Origin: Owenia fusiformis | Taxonomy: Eukaryota; Annelida; Polychaeta; Sabellida; Oweniidae | Direction of reading: 5' to 3' | DNA length: 64,000 nt | NCBI GenBank assembly: GCA_903813345.2 | Contig: CAIIXF020000011.1 | Coordinates: 1,884,571-1,948,570 of the forward strand | Part shown: in pieces, positions 23,859-35,165 of the stretch | Position numbering within the stretch: the first letter of the stretch is position 1 | Layout: each line of letters starts with the position of its first letter | Program-made: the position numbers and the translations under genes | Notes under the pieces: generated by a model | The model's database searches: none | Seen by the model: the letters and a program-made list of their open reading frames with translations, nothing else | Told to the model about the DNA's origin: nothing

Positions 23859-24339
23859 TAGCTTTGAAAAACACTTTGAAGAAGATTTTTGAGAGATTTG
23901 GGAATACAATTTGATACCATTTAGTAGAACTAGTGCCAAGATGAAACATTTTTGAAATTTTTTCGATCTTACTTGTTCACCCGTGTCTTCTTCATACACC
24001 TTACTATTACTTTTCCCTTTGCCTATGGAGACAATATATAAACTAAGTTTATATCAAGGTTGTAAATCTATTGGTGAAAATAAACTAAGATTCCCATCAA
24101 AGTGTGACAGAATACTCGCTGAGTTTCAAAATATTATAAATCGTCTAAGATCCTCTATTACCGAAAATAAACGAAGTCTTGGAATAAGTCAGATATCAAG
24201 GCAAAAAACCTAGGTCTTTGGCACTTCGCATTGGCCAATCAAATAGAAGACGCTTTAAATTCACAGAATAAAGGTAAAAAGGTTTGGGCTACAAACTCTG
24301 AAATTCATCAAGATTGGTGCAATATTAAGAAAGTTACAA

Positions 24340-24376
24340 TATCTTTCACCTTATTTATTGGACACCCTGTAGTTTA
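24340..24376. mobile_element. Single terminus of a Tc1/mariner-like MITE
   Basis: The phrase TTATTTATTGGACACCCTGTA resembles a terminal repeat ending at TA. No partner terminus was found nearby, so this is a fragment. Confidence 0.3.
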
Positions 24377-25400
24377 AGTTCTCTAATTAAACAGCTTATA
24401 TTACCTTATGTACTCAAACGTATGGCTCATATTATCCTTTTTTACTGCAAACAGATAGCTCATATTGTCCTCAATACTCATCCAAGTATAATTGTCCAAT
24501 TCTTTTAGGACTGTTTTTAAGAATCCTACGTTTCCAACACCTCAAATTCTGAGAAACTAAGAAGTTTTAAGGAAACTATATGAAACTTTCTGAAAATTTC
24601 AAAAGATCCTGTTCAGTGACCTTCCTTAATCTCCTACTTTTAGCCATTTTTCAGTCCCATTTCCAGAGGCTGAATAAGTTATTTCATCATGCTTACTGTC
24701 ATTCTAACCATGTACATTGTGATCCTGGTCATGTAAATGATATGTGGAACTAGTTAAATTGACTGGAGGTCAAAACAGAACTCCGTTGTCTTGGTTCTAA
24801 TGTCCAAAACTGCAGGATGTTTTGTCACTTCCTGTGTCATTTCCTGTTAAGTATCATGATACCTTAAACAATCCTGAATCCGTGAAGCACAAGAAAACCC
24901 AAGGCCAGTCACTTGAGCATGATGCAACATAGCAAGCCTCACTATCCCGCCATCTGTCTCTCGCGATCATGTGTTATTTAGTCTAATGTAAATATAACAA
25001 CTCATTAAAGGTAAATTCAATTATTGGAACAGCGTTATCTTACAAATTCCGAGCGACTTCTAACTTTTATCTTTAAATATCTCTAAAAATACGGGCTATT
25101 TCTAGTCCAAGTTTACTTAAACAATACGTAAAATCGTAACTAACACTAAGATATCAAACTCAAATAAATATGAAAGCGAACTAACATGAAATATACCAAA
25201 ATGTCTGGAGATATCTCTGGGGAGCTCCAAGGAGATATCGCACTTAGCGAAAGGTTGAATTCGATAGTCAAAAACTTAAATGGCCAACGCCAAAGCAAAA
25301 CGAAAACACTGATAAAATATTCTACTCTCTCAATATTTCTAATTTTTCCAATTCGATTGAAACTTTTCCCCGGCTACGGGCTTGCGACCTACATTTGTAC

Positions 25401-25580
25401 CTGAGATGTTCCTGTGATCATATTGGTGATGAAATCACGATGACCAGGTGTGTCGATAACAGTGATTTCGTACTTTGGCGTTTCAAACCTCCGTAAAGTG
25501 ATGTCAATGGTGTTTCCACGTTCTCGCTCGGCCTTCAGTTTGTCCATTACCCAGGCAAACTTAAAAGAACCCTTTCCAAT
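25401..25580 (-). pseudogene. eEF1A: eEF1A copy 1 exon (switch I and II)
   Basis: 180 bp, phase 0 to 0, the same length as in copy 2. Reads [20 protein letters not shown], then [17 protein letters not shown], then [21 protein letters not shown]3 reads DTPGH where most eEF1A has DAPGH, and Ile of the switch I RGITIDI is Asn. Donor CAG/GTACAA. Confidence 0.9.
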
Positions 25581-26343
25581 CTGAAAGAAATAACATCAAC
25601 GACTTTACACATTTTTCATAAGCTTGGCAATCGCAAGTCCTTCTTTCTAGATCAAATGTGTTATTTTCCAAACTATCGTAACAAAACAAAGTAAAAGATT
25701 CAACATTAACAGGCGTCAACTAGCTTTCGATGAAGACTGAATGATTGACATACTTGTTGAGGGGAGTATAAATTAGAGCTACCCATTCAATTGAAACCCG
25801 AGGATTGGGTGAGCTTTATATTGCAATCGCCCAACTGTCTGTCCTCCGTTCGTCCCTTTGTCCCATTTGTAGCTAATTCCTCCATGACAATAAAAAATTT
25901 AATTCACATTTCTAAAGCGATATTTCTTTCCAAACCATTTTTTCTCCTCCTCTATCAATATAAGACTATGATTATTAAAACTTTGCCAGAGAATCCCATA
26001 TTAAATGAAGTCTTTGTGTTTTAGATGTCAAAGAATACAACCTCAATTTAAGAAAAATATTGAAGAAATGGAGGGTTGCATTTTTTGGGTCATCCTGTAT
26101 ATGATCATGATAAATACAAAATAATTTTTTTTCTTAATGTATACATGAAGCAATGTTGAAATCAAAAGGCGATGCTCATATCCACGCCGTGCAACGGAGT
26201 ATCGAGTTTGAATAACGGCTTCCGATCCTCATTGCATCATATATCAACGTTTGGAAGTTGCATACCGTTCTCTTGAAAGTAAATGGCATTACGTGTACAC
26301 AGTTCTTGACGTTATCACTTTGTTCATGCGTGTTCAATTTTAC

Positions 26344-26510
26344 CTTTTTAGCCTCCTTCTCATACATATCAATGACTGTCTTGTCGACGCCACCACATTT
26401 TTGGATTAAATGGCCAGTAGTAGTAGACTTTCCCGAATCGACGTGACCAACAACTACAATGTTGATATGTCTCTTTACCTTTGGCATCTTGATTTCAGCT
26501 TTGGTTATTT
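26344..26510 (-). pseudogene. eEF1A: eEF1A copy 1 first coding exon
   Basis: An acceptor TTTTTTCTAG gives 23 bp of leader, then ATG at 26487 and 48 codons: [13 protein letters not shown], the P-loop [20 protein letters not shown] and [14 protein letters not shown]. The donor is GTAAAA. The start and leader splice site align with copy 2. Confidence 0.92.
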
Positions 26511-26564
26511 CTAGAAAAAAGTGTAAACAAATCAAAACAAAACAATTCGAATATAATGGAATAT

Positions 26565-26714
26565 TAAACAAATATTTCATTCTATGGATTCATCTGTCAA
26601 TGATTTTTGGAGTATGTATTGCCCGCAGCCCGTAGTGCGAGGGCAATACATGCTGCAAAAATCATTGAAAGTGCAACAGGTATTGCCCGAACATAGAATG
26701 AAATATTTGTTTTA
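26565..26714. mobile_element. 150-bp foldback MITE just upstream of eEF1A copy 1 coding exon
   Basis: Outer arms TAAACAAATATTTCATTCTA and its inverse flank an inner stem pairing AGTATGTATTGCCC with GGGCAATACATG. It lies 55 bp upstream of the acceptor of the first coding exon, where it could disturb branch-point use. Confidence 0.8.
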
Positions 26715-27118
26715 TTATATCATTGCTAGACATTCTCTACGTACGATCACTTTGCATTTCAAAGAAATATAGAATATTTGTTTTAACATTTGTTTTAATC
26801 AATAAATATATCTTAAACCCATAAGATAACATAAATACGTACACGTGGCATTTTTGATCACATGGTGCTGAAAGAGCCAATCAAATTAAACGATTTCTAG
26901 CAATGATATAGTACGGAATACTCAAGGAGAGATTTTCGATTTAAAACTTTCGATTAAAGCTGATTAAAGTTATATCATCGATTCCGGAAATACGATTAAA
27001 AAACTATAAAGACTGGAGAGAGAAAACACATTTGTTAATTTTTAGCAATTACGAGTATGTACCTATCATTGAATATATGCCTGAGGTCTGTCACGATATA
27101 GTCCGAGCTGGCGAAGGC

Positions 27119-27249
27119 TTATGTACTGGGAAGTTTTGGATACAGTGTTAATCACAAGGGAAATATGTGTATATCCCGAGGGACCGAGGGATATACAAAT
27201 ATTTCCCGAGGGATAAACCCTGACTGTATCCAAAACCGACCGTACATAA
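27119..27249. repeat. Hairpin unit 1 of a foldback cluster
   Basis: TTATGTACTGGGAAGTTTTGG on the left pairs with CCAAAACCGACCGTACATAA on the right around a centre of CCGAGGGACCGAGGG near 27183. Flanked by ATTCCATACCTACTAAGG at 27258-27275. A similar inverted unit lies at 27863. Confidence 0.85.
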
Positions 27250-27504
27250 CAGGTGTATTCCATACCTACTAAGGTTCTAGGTATATTCTTATATATCAGT
27301 ATTGTCTTATAAAGTTCCAAAATTCAAAAATACGCATTTTCTTAGTCTTAGAAGATCAATGAATTGATAAAATATACAACATTCGTAAGTTTAAAATGTA
27401 ATCTTTATTTTTTGTTTGCATAGGAAAAACGAAAGTAAATCGAGTTCACTTTTTTGGAGCGGGACCAGGATGGATACAGGCTGTATCCATCCCGCCCCGC
27501 TCCT

Positions 27505-27793
27505 CCGTTTGGGTTAAACGTGCAGATCTTAACTGTTTTTCGAAATACCGTTTATGTAACTTAAGTGAGGAATTAAATCGACGATTCTGTTGTCTTCTGA
27601 ACTATTTGTTCGCAAATATGTACATTTTCTTACACATATGATACTGATACACGTTTGTGATAAAATGTCGAGGAAATTCTGCCTACAACGTGTGAAATAA
27701 GGAAAAAAGAAAAATCATACCTTCGATGTTCCGACATTTTGTTACCAAAACGAACCGTTTCGGTAACCAGCGTAATCGAGTGGATCACCAGTG
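27505..27793. mobile_element. Half copy of the 548-bp foldback MITE
   Basis: Matches the centre and right arm of the element at 12397-12944, from GTTTGGGTTAAA to CGAGTGGATCACCAGTG. The left arm is absent. It sits between the two inverted hairpin units of the 27-28 kb cluster. Confidence 0.88.
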
Positions 27794-27862
27794 CCCTAGA
27801 TACAGTATATATTCCCGCTCGTTATTTACCTAGAACCTTAGTAGGTATGGAATACATAAGGG

Positions 27863-27999
27863 TTATGTACTGGGAGGTCTTGGATATGGGGTTTATCCAG
27901 AGGGAGATATGCATATCTACCTGAGGGACCGTAGGGACCGAAGGTAGATGTGCATATCTCACGAGGGATGAACCAAATATCCGAACCGACCGTACATAA
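27863..27999. repeat. Hairpin unit 2 of a foldback cluster
   Basis: TTATGTACTGGGAGGTCTTGG pairs with a right arm ending CCGACCGTACATAA. The flank at 27826-27850 (CCTAGAACCTTAGTAGG) is the inverse of the flank of unit 1, so the two units face each other. Confidence 0.85.
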
Positions 28000-28187
28000 C
28001 TGCTTTATCCTATACCAAGTAGAGTTTTCAGGGGCATATGGCCATTTCAATAGTACAAGGTGTAAAAATAAACAAATCATTCACATGCAAAGTCATTTTA
28101 TTGCATTTCCACTTTTAAATTTTAAATACATTGATAACTTTTTGAAATACAAAAGTGTTGTTTAACAATGTAACAGAAAGATAAATG

Positions 28188-28345
28188 TATCCAAAACCGA
28201 CCGTGCATAGCAGATGTATTTCATACCTACTGAGGTTCTAGGTACATCATACCTTATAAAGATCCAAAATTCCAAAATATACTTAAGGGACGCGTTTTCT
28301 TGGTCTTAAAGTTTGCGAGATTTTCAAAAAATGTAAAAAAAGTAA
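28188..28345 (+). repeat. Third arm of the foldback cluster
   Basis: TATCCAAAACCGACCG, CATACCTACTGAGG and TTTTCTTGGTCTTA repeat 27222-27345 in direct orientation with about 85-90% similarity by eye. A further inverted trace is at 28565-28620 (CTACTTGGCATAGGATAA). Confidence 0.75.
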
Positions 28346-29584
28346 AATTAAAAAATAGAATTTGAAAATAATTTGAAAAAAAATTAAATTTTTTTTTTAA
28401 ATTTTGAAAAAAGATTTAAAATTTTTTTTTTTTAAATGTGAAGTGAAATTACCGAAAGTGGGAAGATATGCACCGAAGCGGGAGATATGGCGGGAGATAT
28501 GGAGGTTCTGGATATGGAAACCTCAAAATCAGGATACGGGATATATCTTACCAACTTATCTCCCTAAAACTCTACTTGGCATAGGATAATGAAAGTTATG
28601 TAATGTACACGGGGTGAAAGATGTGTTCTACAGAAACTCTAAAAGATACAAAATCAGCAAAGAACATAGTTTCAATGAAACTTTTTGCAAGGGTCAATAT
28701 GGCAAAGTATCAATTTTAATCTGTAGAGTGCAGACATCACCTTGACAACCATTTAACTTCTGATATGAGTCCTTGAATTTGTTATTGGTTATATAACGGT
28801 ATGCAGTTACGTGAAATAGCGTGTTCTGATTGGCTGGAATCGGACAAGCCTTGCCTCGCTATATATATGTGATTTAAAATTGTGTAATAGCTTTTAAAAA
28901 TATAAGATTAAAAACCTGTCTGGAGACACGTGTCATCATGAACGTGAACTGTAATTTTATGTGCCCCGGGGTTTGCTGTTCGATTTCAATTGCTTTTTCT
29001 AGGAACCTAGTTTCAAAATCATTCCTTATACCTAAATTCTCAAAGTAGTACATCGGAAAATGAATACTTCGAAGGCGAGAACGAATCTTAAGAAGAATGT
29101 CATTCTATATCTAGCTAAACGTTCAAAATGAGAACTTACTTGGAAAATATATTTCTTAATTCATTATATAAATTGCACACAAAAAGTTACGGAAGGTACG
29201 TTAGTGCTTTATCATGTTCGAGTTATTCAAAAAATGTGTAGCTTAACTGCATTTGTTAACAATCCAGCCAAGTTGTTCGTTTCAAATTTGGCCTAATATA
29301 AAAATCATTCGCACAGAAGCCTGCTGGTCAGACACTGTTAGACAATCACTGACCATTTTTAGTTCCTTACCATAGCCAATCAAAGGTGAAAGGACCAGGT
29401 TTAGTATGGCAGGTGATTTTAGACGGTTATATCTTTCAGCATTAGCACTTTCTCAATTTAAATATGACATTTCCGATAACACAATATGTAATCTCTCAAG
29501 AAAATTCTCAAGGATAATACAAACAATTCGAAAAATTATGAAAAGGGACCCATGTCAACATATTTTCAAAATGTTGATCATATA

Positions 29585-30677
29585 CGAGGGGTGATTCAAA
29601 AGTAATGGACAAAATTTTATAGGCACGCTTACCTTTACCAGATTTGAATGAAACTTTGTACAAATAAGGATTAATCAATTATCTATTAGATGTTAAAATT
29701 TTATTAACTAAATGCAAATACATTTTGAGATAGAGCACTTCTCTTGGATCATGGTGCATACACCCGGAATCCATTTTAAGGCTATTTTCATCATAATAAC
29801 AAATGGATTTTCAATGAAAAGTTTGCTTTTGTTCTTCGGTAAGAAGCTTAGGAATCCACTTGGCACACACCCTTTTCATATTTAGGTCGCATTTTACAAT
29901 CCTTTGTACTGTAGAGTAGGACACATCTGTAATCTGGTAATGGAACTTATTTCTCTCAGTGTCAATCTCCTGTCTGCATTTAGGATGGACTCTACATGGT
30001 GAATAGTGTTATCAGTGCGGCCAGTCTTGGGCCTTCCAGATCGCTTTAGATCTAAGATTCTCGTATCCCCTTCACTAAAGTGTTTGTACCATCGCTCAAT
30101 GGCTTGCCTTGACAAGGCCTTGTCTCCATGTGTCTCTTTTATTTTCTTGACAACTGCCTGCCTTGTCTCTCCAGTAGCTACCAAATATTCAATAACAATC
30201 CTTTGCTTAACTTTGATTTGTTGTAAAGTAGACATTTCTTGGATGTGTGTGAGTCTAAGAGTCTGATCTACTTTCTGACTCACTGTGACTCATCATTCTT
30301 AGAAATATCATTGTGATGTCATAGCACAATTGGTTGCTGAATTTAGAACTCAACAGCAAACACATGGGCATGTGAGTCTTGCTTGACAATTGCATTACCA
30401 TGCTTGTTTGACATATCATGTGTGGTAATTGAGTCATTAAAACGAAATCAAGCAAAAATGACAAAAACATTCAATTATCATTAAAAAACCAATTCCACCC
30501 ATGCTTACCCTTGTTACCATGGTTACGCATAGCTGAAACAATTTCAAATGCATTTAAATGAGAATTCGACACAAAGTAGAGAATTGATTGATCTATTCAC
30601 TGTGAAAAAATTAGACTGATTGGGTGAAATTTAGTATGCCTATAAAATTTTGTCCATTACTTTTGAATCACCCCTCG
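29585..30677 (-). mobile_element. Internally deleted mariner, 1.09 kb
   Basis: TA duplications (29583-29584, 30678-30679) and terminal inverted repeats of about 43 bp starting CGAGGGGTGATTCAAAAG are nearly perfect. It differs from the mariner at 22566 in sequence, so a second subfamily is present. Only the N-terminal part of a transposase remains, on the minus strand. Confidence 0.93.
29805..30283 (-). pseudogene. Mariner transposase N-terminal remnant
   Basis: From about 30283 the frame shows a helix-turn-helix region (KQRIVIEYLVATGETRQAVV, LSRQAIERWYKHFSEGD) and a linker with RSGRPKTGRTD. After LTLREISSIT the reading shifts frame and continues as DVSYSTVQRIVKCDLNMKRV and AKWIPKLLTEEQKQTF before a stop. 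All three catalytic Asp and their domain are deleted, so the element can only move if another transposase acts on it. Confidence 0.88.
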
Positions 30678-31982
30678 TATACTCAAAAGATGATCTTCTC
30701 TTTCTAATTTTCATTGCATGAAAAATTATTCAACACGGGGTCTAGCACTTCTGCAAAAGTAGAACCGATTGAAAGTATAGTTTTGAAGATATCAATTTTC
30801 AATGACCAAAGTTATGCTGAAAACAATTGATAGCATGAATTTTCCCTATGAGAAAATAACATAAGGTATGTGATTTTTTACTATATCGCATTTGAATCCC
30901 CACTCCACTTTCAGAAGTTGGTAATATAGAATAGAATAAATTCTTGATATATTTATATTGAGAAACACTAAATCCAACATGGGGTCCTAATCCATACTTT
31001 TTGAGACAGTTGGTTGATATTTTTATTGTCATGGGGACTTCACTTGAAAGAAAACATTGTTTTAATAAAACCACTGTATCTATACTTGATGCCGATGAAT
31101 ACTAGTGTTCGAATTAATTCATCGGACGATGTCATATAACAATTAGTAATTACTTGGATCTGAAAAAACTATTAGACATCTATCCATTCGGGCGATTGTC
31201 AATGTTATGTCAATGTACTAAACATTGACCTGCGATTACGGTTCACAACACAACGGTCAATAATTGTACACTGTACACGTCCTACTTCGCTGGTCAATGG
31301 CCAACTCTGATAGGGAACGACGTGATTTGAACTTTTGAGCCAGTCAGTTATCAACAGGCTGTTTTTCAATCAATTTACGATCATAACCGGAGATGGCCGT
31401 AGATCTGACCTTTAACCTTAATTCAGGGAATTTGATTGGTTCCTTTAAGCAAATTTGGCCATCTTCTTAATGTGTACAACTTCGGCTGCGTTGCATCTTA
31501 TAACTCCCATTATGAGCTCAGAAGTTTTTTTCGTGTTTTAATAGATAGATATATAGGGAAATCAATGTATACTTAATTACAAATCATATGCATGTAAAAT
31601 GGTGAAAAAGTTTTTTCCGAGGAATTATTCTTGAATTTCGCTGATATTTACTAATGATGATCTCGAAAACTTATTTATTTTCAGTACAATTACTCGGAAA
31701 ATCTCCCAAGATTTTAGTGCAAGCATATGTACGTCAATGTAATTGCCGTACCCGAAATTAAGTTGACTTAACAAAAATGTTTCTGTCTCTGTTAGAAGGG
31801 AAGGGCACTCGTTTTGCGGGCACTCGTTTTGCGTCCGCCATTTCGATTTTATGTAAATTCTATATCAATAACCCATAAAATAGTCATTTGCATGTAACAC
31901 ATCCACTAGTTAAAGACCTATATTATTTATCATTATCAATACCAAAAAACGTATGATATAAATTAGAGTAGTTGTAATATAC

Positions 31983-32040
31983 CTATCAAGTACGATGTGA
32001 CTTCTCGGCGTCCTGCTCAAAGCAACGTATACCAAGTTGA
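31983..32040 (-). pseudogene. eEF1A: eEF1A copy 1 untranslated first exon
   Basis: Aligns with the leader exon of copy 2 around GACGCCGAGAAGTCACATCG and ends at a donor GTATAT (GT at 31982-31981). Upstream, the position of the copy 2 TATAAAA reads GAATATC. The start is placed by alignment only. Confidence 0.65.
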
Positions 32041-32167
32041 AACGATTTACACAAGATATTCACAATTACACGATAATTCATCATGTTTTTGCCAAGATGT
32101 TTGAAATTATATTATCAGGTTATATCAGGTGATCAACCTGACAATTGGGCACTTGAGTTGAACTCAT

Positions 32168-32330
32168 TGATGATGTGCTTTACAGTTGGCAAGTATACCT
32201 AGATGATGTGCTTTACAGTTGGCAAGTATACCTAGATGATGTGCTGTACAGTTGGCAAATATACCTAGATGATGTGCTGTACAGTTGGCAAATATACCTA
32301 GATGATGTGCTTTACAGTTGGCAACACTGG
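32168..32330. repeat. 33-bp tandem repeat, 5 copies
   Basis: Unit ATGATGTGCTTTACAGTTGG plus CAAGTATACCTAG, with T/G and A/G variants between copies. Because 33 is a multiple of three both strands stay open, giving repeat-peptide shadow frames. It lies just upstream of the eEF1A copy 1 leader exon. Confidence 0.93.
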
Positions 32331-32626
32331 CAGATATTGGAAAACGGCACAATCAAGACCGGTGATCGTACAAAATGGATGGAGGGGGGATTAGGCGATT
32401 TCTGCAAGAAAACTCAAAAAAGGAGTGGTATCGATATGGAGAACTTTTTGTACACACGTTTCTCTTAAACCAGTCATAAGAAAAATCTAAAGATTTAACA
32501 CATCGTCAATTTAATGGCCATCTTTTGAATGGTAACAATATAATTTGAAAAATATATATATACTTTCATCTATATTGCTTTAGAAAACACATCAAACACT
32601 TGTTTTGTTCTTGGTATCATGTTTCC

Positions 32627-32938
32627 AGAGTGAAATGAAACATCTTTCCGAACCTCATTGGAACAAAACGACATAAACACAACATGTTTAGGTCTCTCAA
32701 TATTGTAATTGTACAAAGGAAATTTTGGTTGATTTCAAAAAAGTATTTTGTTAATGAAATAAAAGGTTTATCTTGATTTCTATCCATTTTGGAGGGATTT
32801 TGTTTTAATTTTTTGAATACTTTTTTTAAAAGCAACCAAAAATTCCTTTGTATAACTATAATATTGAGAGGTCTAAAAACATGTTGTATATGCTATTACT
32901 TCAAACAAGGTTCGGAAAGACATTTTATTTCATTCTCA
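32627..32938. mobile_element. Foldback MITE, about 310 bp
   Basis: The left arm AGTGAAATGAAACATC, TTCCGAACC and ACAAAGGAAATTTTGG is mirrored on the right (CCAAAAATTCCTTTGT, GGTTCGGAAAGACA, TTTCATTCT), with the centre near 32785. Both flanking open frames are shadows of the palindrome. Confidence 0.85.
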
Positions 32939-33599
32939 AGAATTGGTAGAAAGGAGCAAAAACAATTGCACTAAAAAAACAAAAAATGTTAACAAAAACA
33001 GTTATATAAAATATTTCTAAATAATTTTCGCATTAAATTGTTGTCAATCGGTCAACATTACATAAAATAACATGTTTTTACAGAATGTTTTTAATGATTG
33101 GTTAAAGAGAAAAACATTGTTGAATTCAGTTCACCATATCGATACCACTCCTTTGGAAGATTTATTTTTTCGAGAGAAAAAGACCACGTGCAGTATGGCA
33201 AGTGATTTTAGACGGTCATACGAGTACTTTCTGGGTATAAATACAGTGGTTTTTATTAAAACAATATGTTTTCCTTCAAATGAAGTACTCATGATGATAA
33301 AAATATCAATCCAAAAATTATGAATTAGGGCCCCACCCTGACACTTTAAAAAAAAAAGTTAGGCTTATTTTCTAAAAAGAGGATCTTGCATTTCTCAATT
33401 TAAACATATCAAAAGTTTCGTCTACACTATATGAACAATTACTGAAAAGAAGGTGCGTTAAAGTTAAATAAAAATTAGTACCGTGGGTACTGGGCTCACA
33501 TGGTGTTGCTCAAAAGTGAAGTGAATGATGGCTAAAATAACAGAAAATAAAAAAAAACGGATATAATGTTTTGCTGATTTTTGCAAAATTATTTCAAGT

Positions 33600-35165
33600 C
33601 ACTTGCTACTATTTTGGACTGACTGAGAGACAGATGGACAAATCGATGTTAAGTAAAATGGCTGAAAAGAAACGGGTATAATTTTTTGCCAATTATTAGT
33701 AACAAAATTATTTCACGAGAAATTTCGCGAGACAAAAATGGCGACCATTTTGAAAATAGGCAAGCTTTTGAACCAGGAGTCATAGGGGAGTTTTTTGTAT
33801 TGATGTTGAACAAAAATAACTTGAAACTGGAATCCTATCGACAGAGGTTTTAAGCAAATGGTCCAAAAAAGGATTTCGCGAGACAGATGGACAAATCAAT
33901 GTTAACTAAAATGGCTGAAAATAAAAAAAACGGATATAATATTTTGCCGATTTTTTATAACAAAATTATTTCATACAACTACTCTTTACATTGATATGGC
34001 TTTCTACAATGCAGGACGGCTGAAATTATTTGTAAAGCTAGGAAATGGGCCAAAAGTGAATTTTGCGAGACAAGAATGGCGGCCATCTTGAAAATAGGCG
34101 AGCTTTTGAACCAAGAGTCACAGGAGAGTTTTTTGTATTTATGTTGAACAAAATTAACTTAAAACGGGAATCCTATCGACAGAGGGTTTAAGGCAAATGG
34201 TCCAAAAGTGGATTTTGCGAGACAGATGGACAAATCAATGTTAACTATAAAATGGCTGAAAATAAAAAAAATGGATATAATTTTTTGCTGATTTTTCTTA
34301 ACAAAATTATTTCATACATCTACTCTTTACATTGACATGGATTTTTACAATCTAGGACACTTGAAATTATTTGTAAAGCTAGGAAATAGGTCAAAAGTGA
34401 ATTTCGCGAGACAAAAATGGCGGCCATTTTGAAAATAGGCGAGCTTTTGAGCCAGGAGTCATAGGGGAGTTTTCTGTATTGATGTTGAACAGAAATAACT
34501 TAAAACAGGAATCCTATCGACAGAGGTTTTAAAACGTGCCACTGTTGTTGACGGAAAAGTGGATTTCACAAGTCAGATGGACAAATCAATGTTAACTAAA
34601 ATGGCTGAAAATAAAAAAAATAGATATAATTTTTCGCTGATTTTTTGTAACAAAATTATTTCATATATCTACTCTTTACATTGACACAGATTTTTACAAT
34701 GTAGGACACCTGAAATTATTTGTAAAGCTAGGAAATGGGTCAAAAGTGAATTTTGCGAGACAAAAATGGCGGCCATTTTGAAAATAAGCGAGCTTTTGAA
34801 CCAGGAGTCATAGGGGAGTTTTCTGTATTGATGTTGAACAGAAATAACTTAAAACAGGAATCCTATCGACAGAGGTTTTAAAACGTGCCAATCAAAAGTG
34901 AATTTCGCGAGACAAAAATGGTGGCCATTTTGAAAATAGGCGAGCTTTTGAACCAGGAGTCATAGGGGAGTTTTCTGTATTGATGTTGAACATAAATAAC
35001 TTAAAACAGGAATCCTATCGACAGAGGTTTTAAAACGTGCCACTATTGTTGACGGACGGACAGACAGACGGACGGACAGACGGACGGACGGACAGACGGA
35101 CGGACGGACGGACAGACAGACGGACAAGTGAGCGATTGCAAAAGCTCACCATGTGAGCTAAAAAC
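33600..35165 (+). mobile_element. Repeat-cored element, Helitron-like non-autonomous (pearl/HINE type)
   Basis: Four tandem units of about 345 bp plus a partial one are marked by AATGGCGGCCATTTTGAAAA near 33733, 34073, 34415, 34765 and 34917. They are followed by a GACG/GACA microsatellite (35050-35127) and then by a terminal hairpin, AGCTCACCATGTGAGCT, near 35147-35163. The order tandem core, microsatellite, 3' hairpin is that described for bivalve pearl elements and Helitron-derived non-autonomous elements. The class is an inference; the 5' end was not fixed and no Rep/helicase gene is present. Confidence 0.6.
35050..35127. repeat. GACG/GACA microsatellite
   Basis: GGACGGACAGACAGACGGAC-type run of about 78 bp between the tandem core repeats and the terminal hairpin. 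Confidence 0.92.

Larger units (their letters stand above)
29389..31080. mobile_element. Long-terminal-inverted-repeat element B, split by a mariner
   Basis: The left arm starts near AAAGGACCAGG, with GTATGGCAGGTGATTTTAG and AACAATTCGAAAAATTATGA. The right arm (about 30680-31080) carries the inverse words (ATGGGGTCC, GGGGACTTCACTTG, AAACCACTGTA). The same sequence makes the arms of element A (33178-35564). The 1.09-kb mariner at 29585 sits inside it, so this element is older. No gene is recognised; short frames in the arms look like shadows. Confidence 0.65.
15478..32040 (-). pseudogene. eEF1A: eEF1A paralog copy 1, decaying tandem duplicate
   Basis: Translation elongation factor 1-alpha brings aminoacyl-tRNA to the ribosome with GTP. 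This copy keeps the full exon plan of copy 2: untranslated exon (~32040-31983), then 26510-26344, 25580-25401, 17355-17016, 16611-16256 and 15837-15478, all with GT-AG borders and matching phases. G1 (GHVDSGKS), DTPGH and NKMD are present. Two in-frame TGA codons break it: 17094-17092, at the Trp of the canonical PISGW motif, and one near the C-terminus (~15522-15520), after ADPGK. No frameshift is seen. The first stop would remove domains 2 and 3. The TATA box of copy 2 has no counterpart here. Some family residues have changed (RERGNTIDI for RERGITIDI). I infer a fairly recent pseudogene, possibly still transcribed. Confidence 0.85.

Noticed and set aside
33072-33323. Plus-strand frame with MASDFRRSYEYF, also seen at 29406
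   Set aside because: It lies in the inverted arms of a non-coding element family and breaks soon in each copy.
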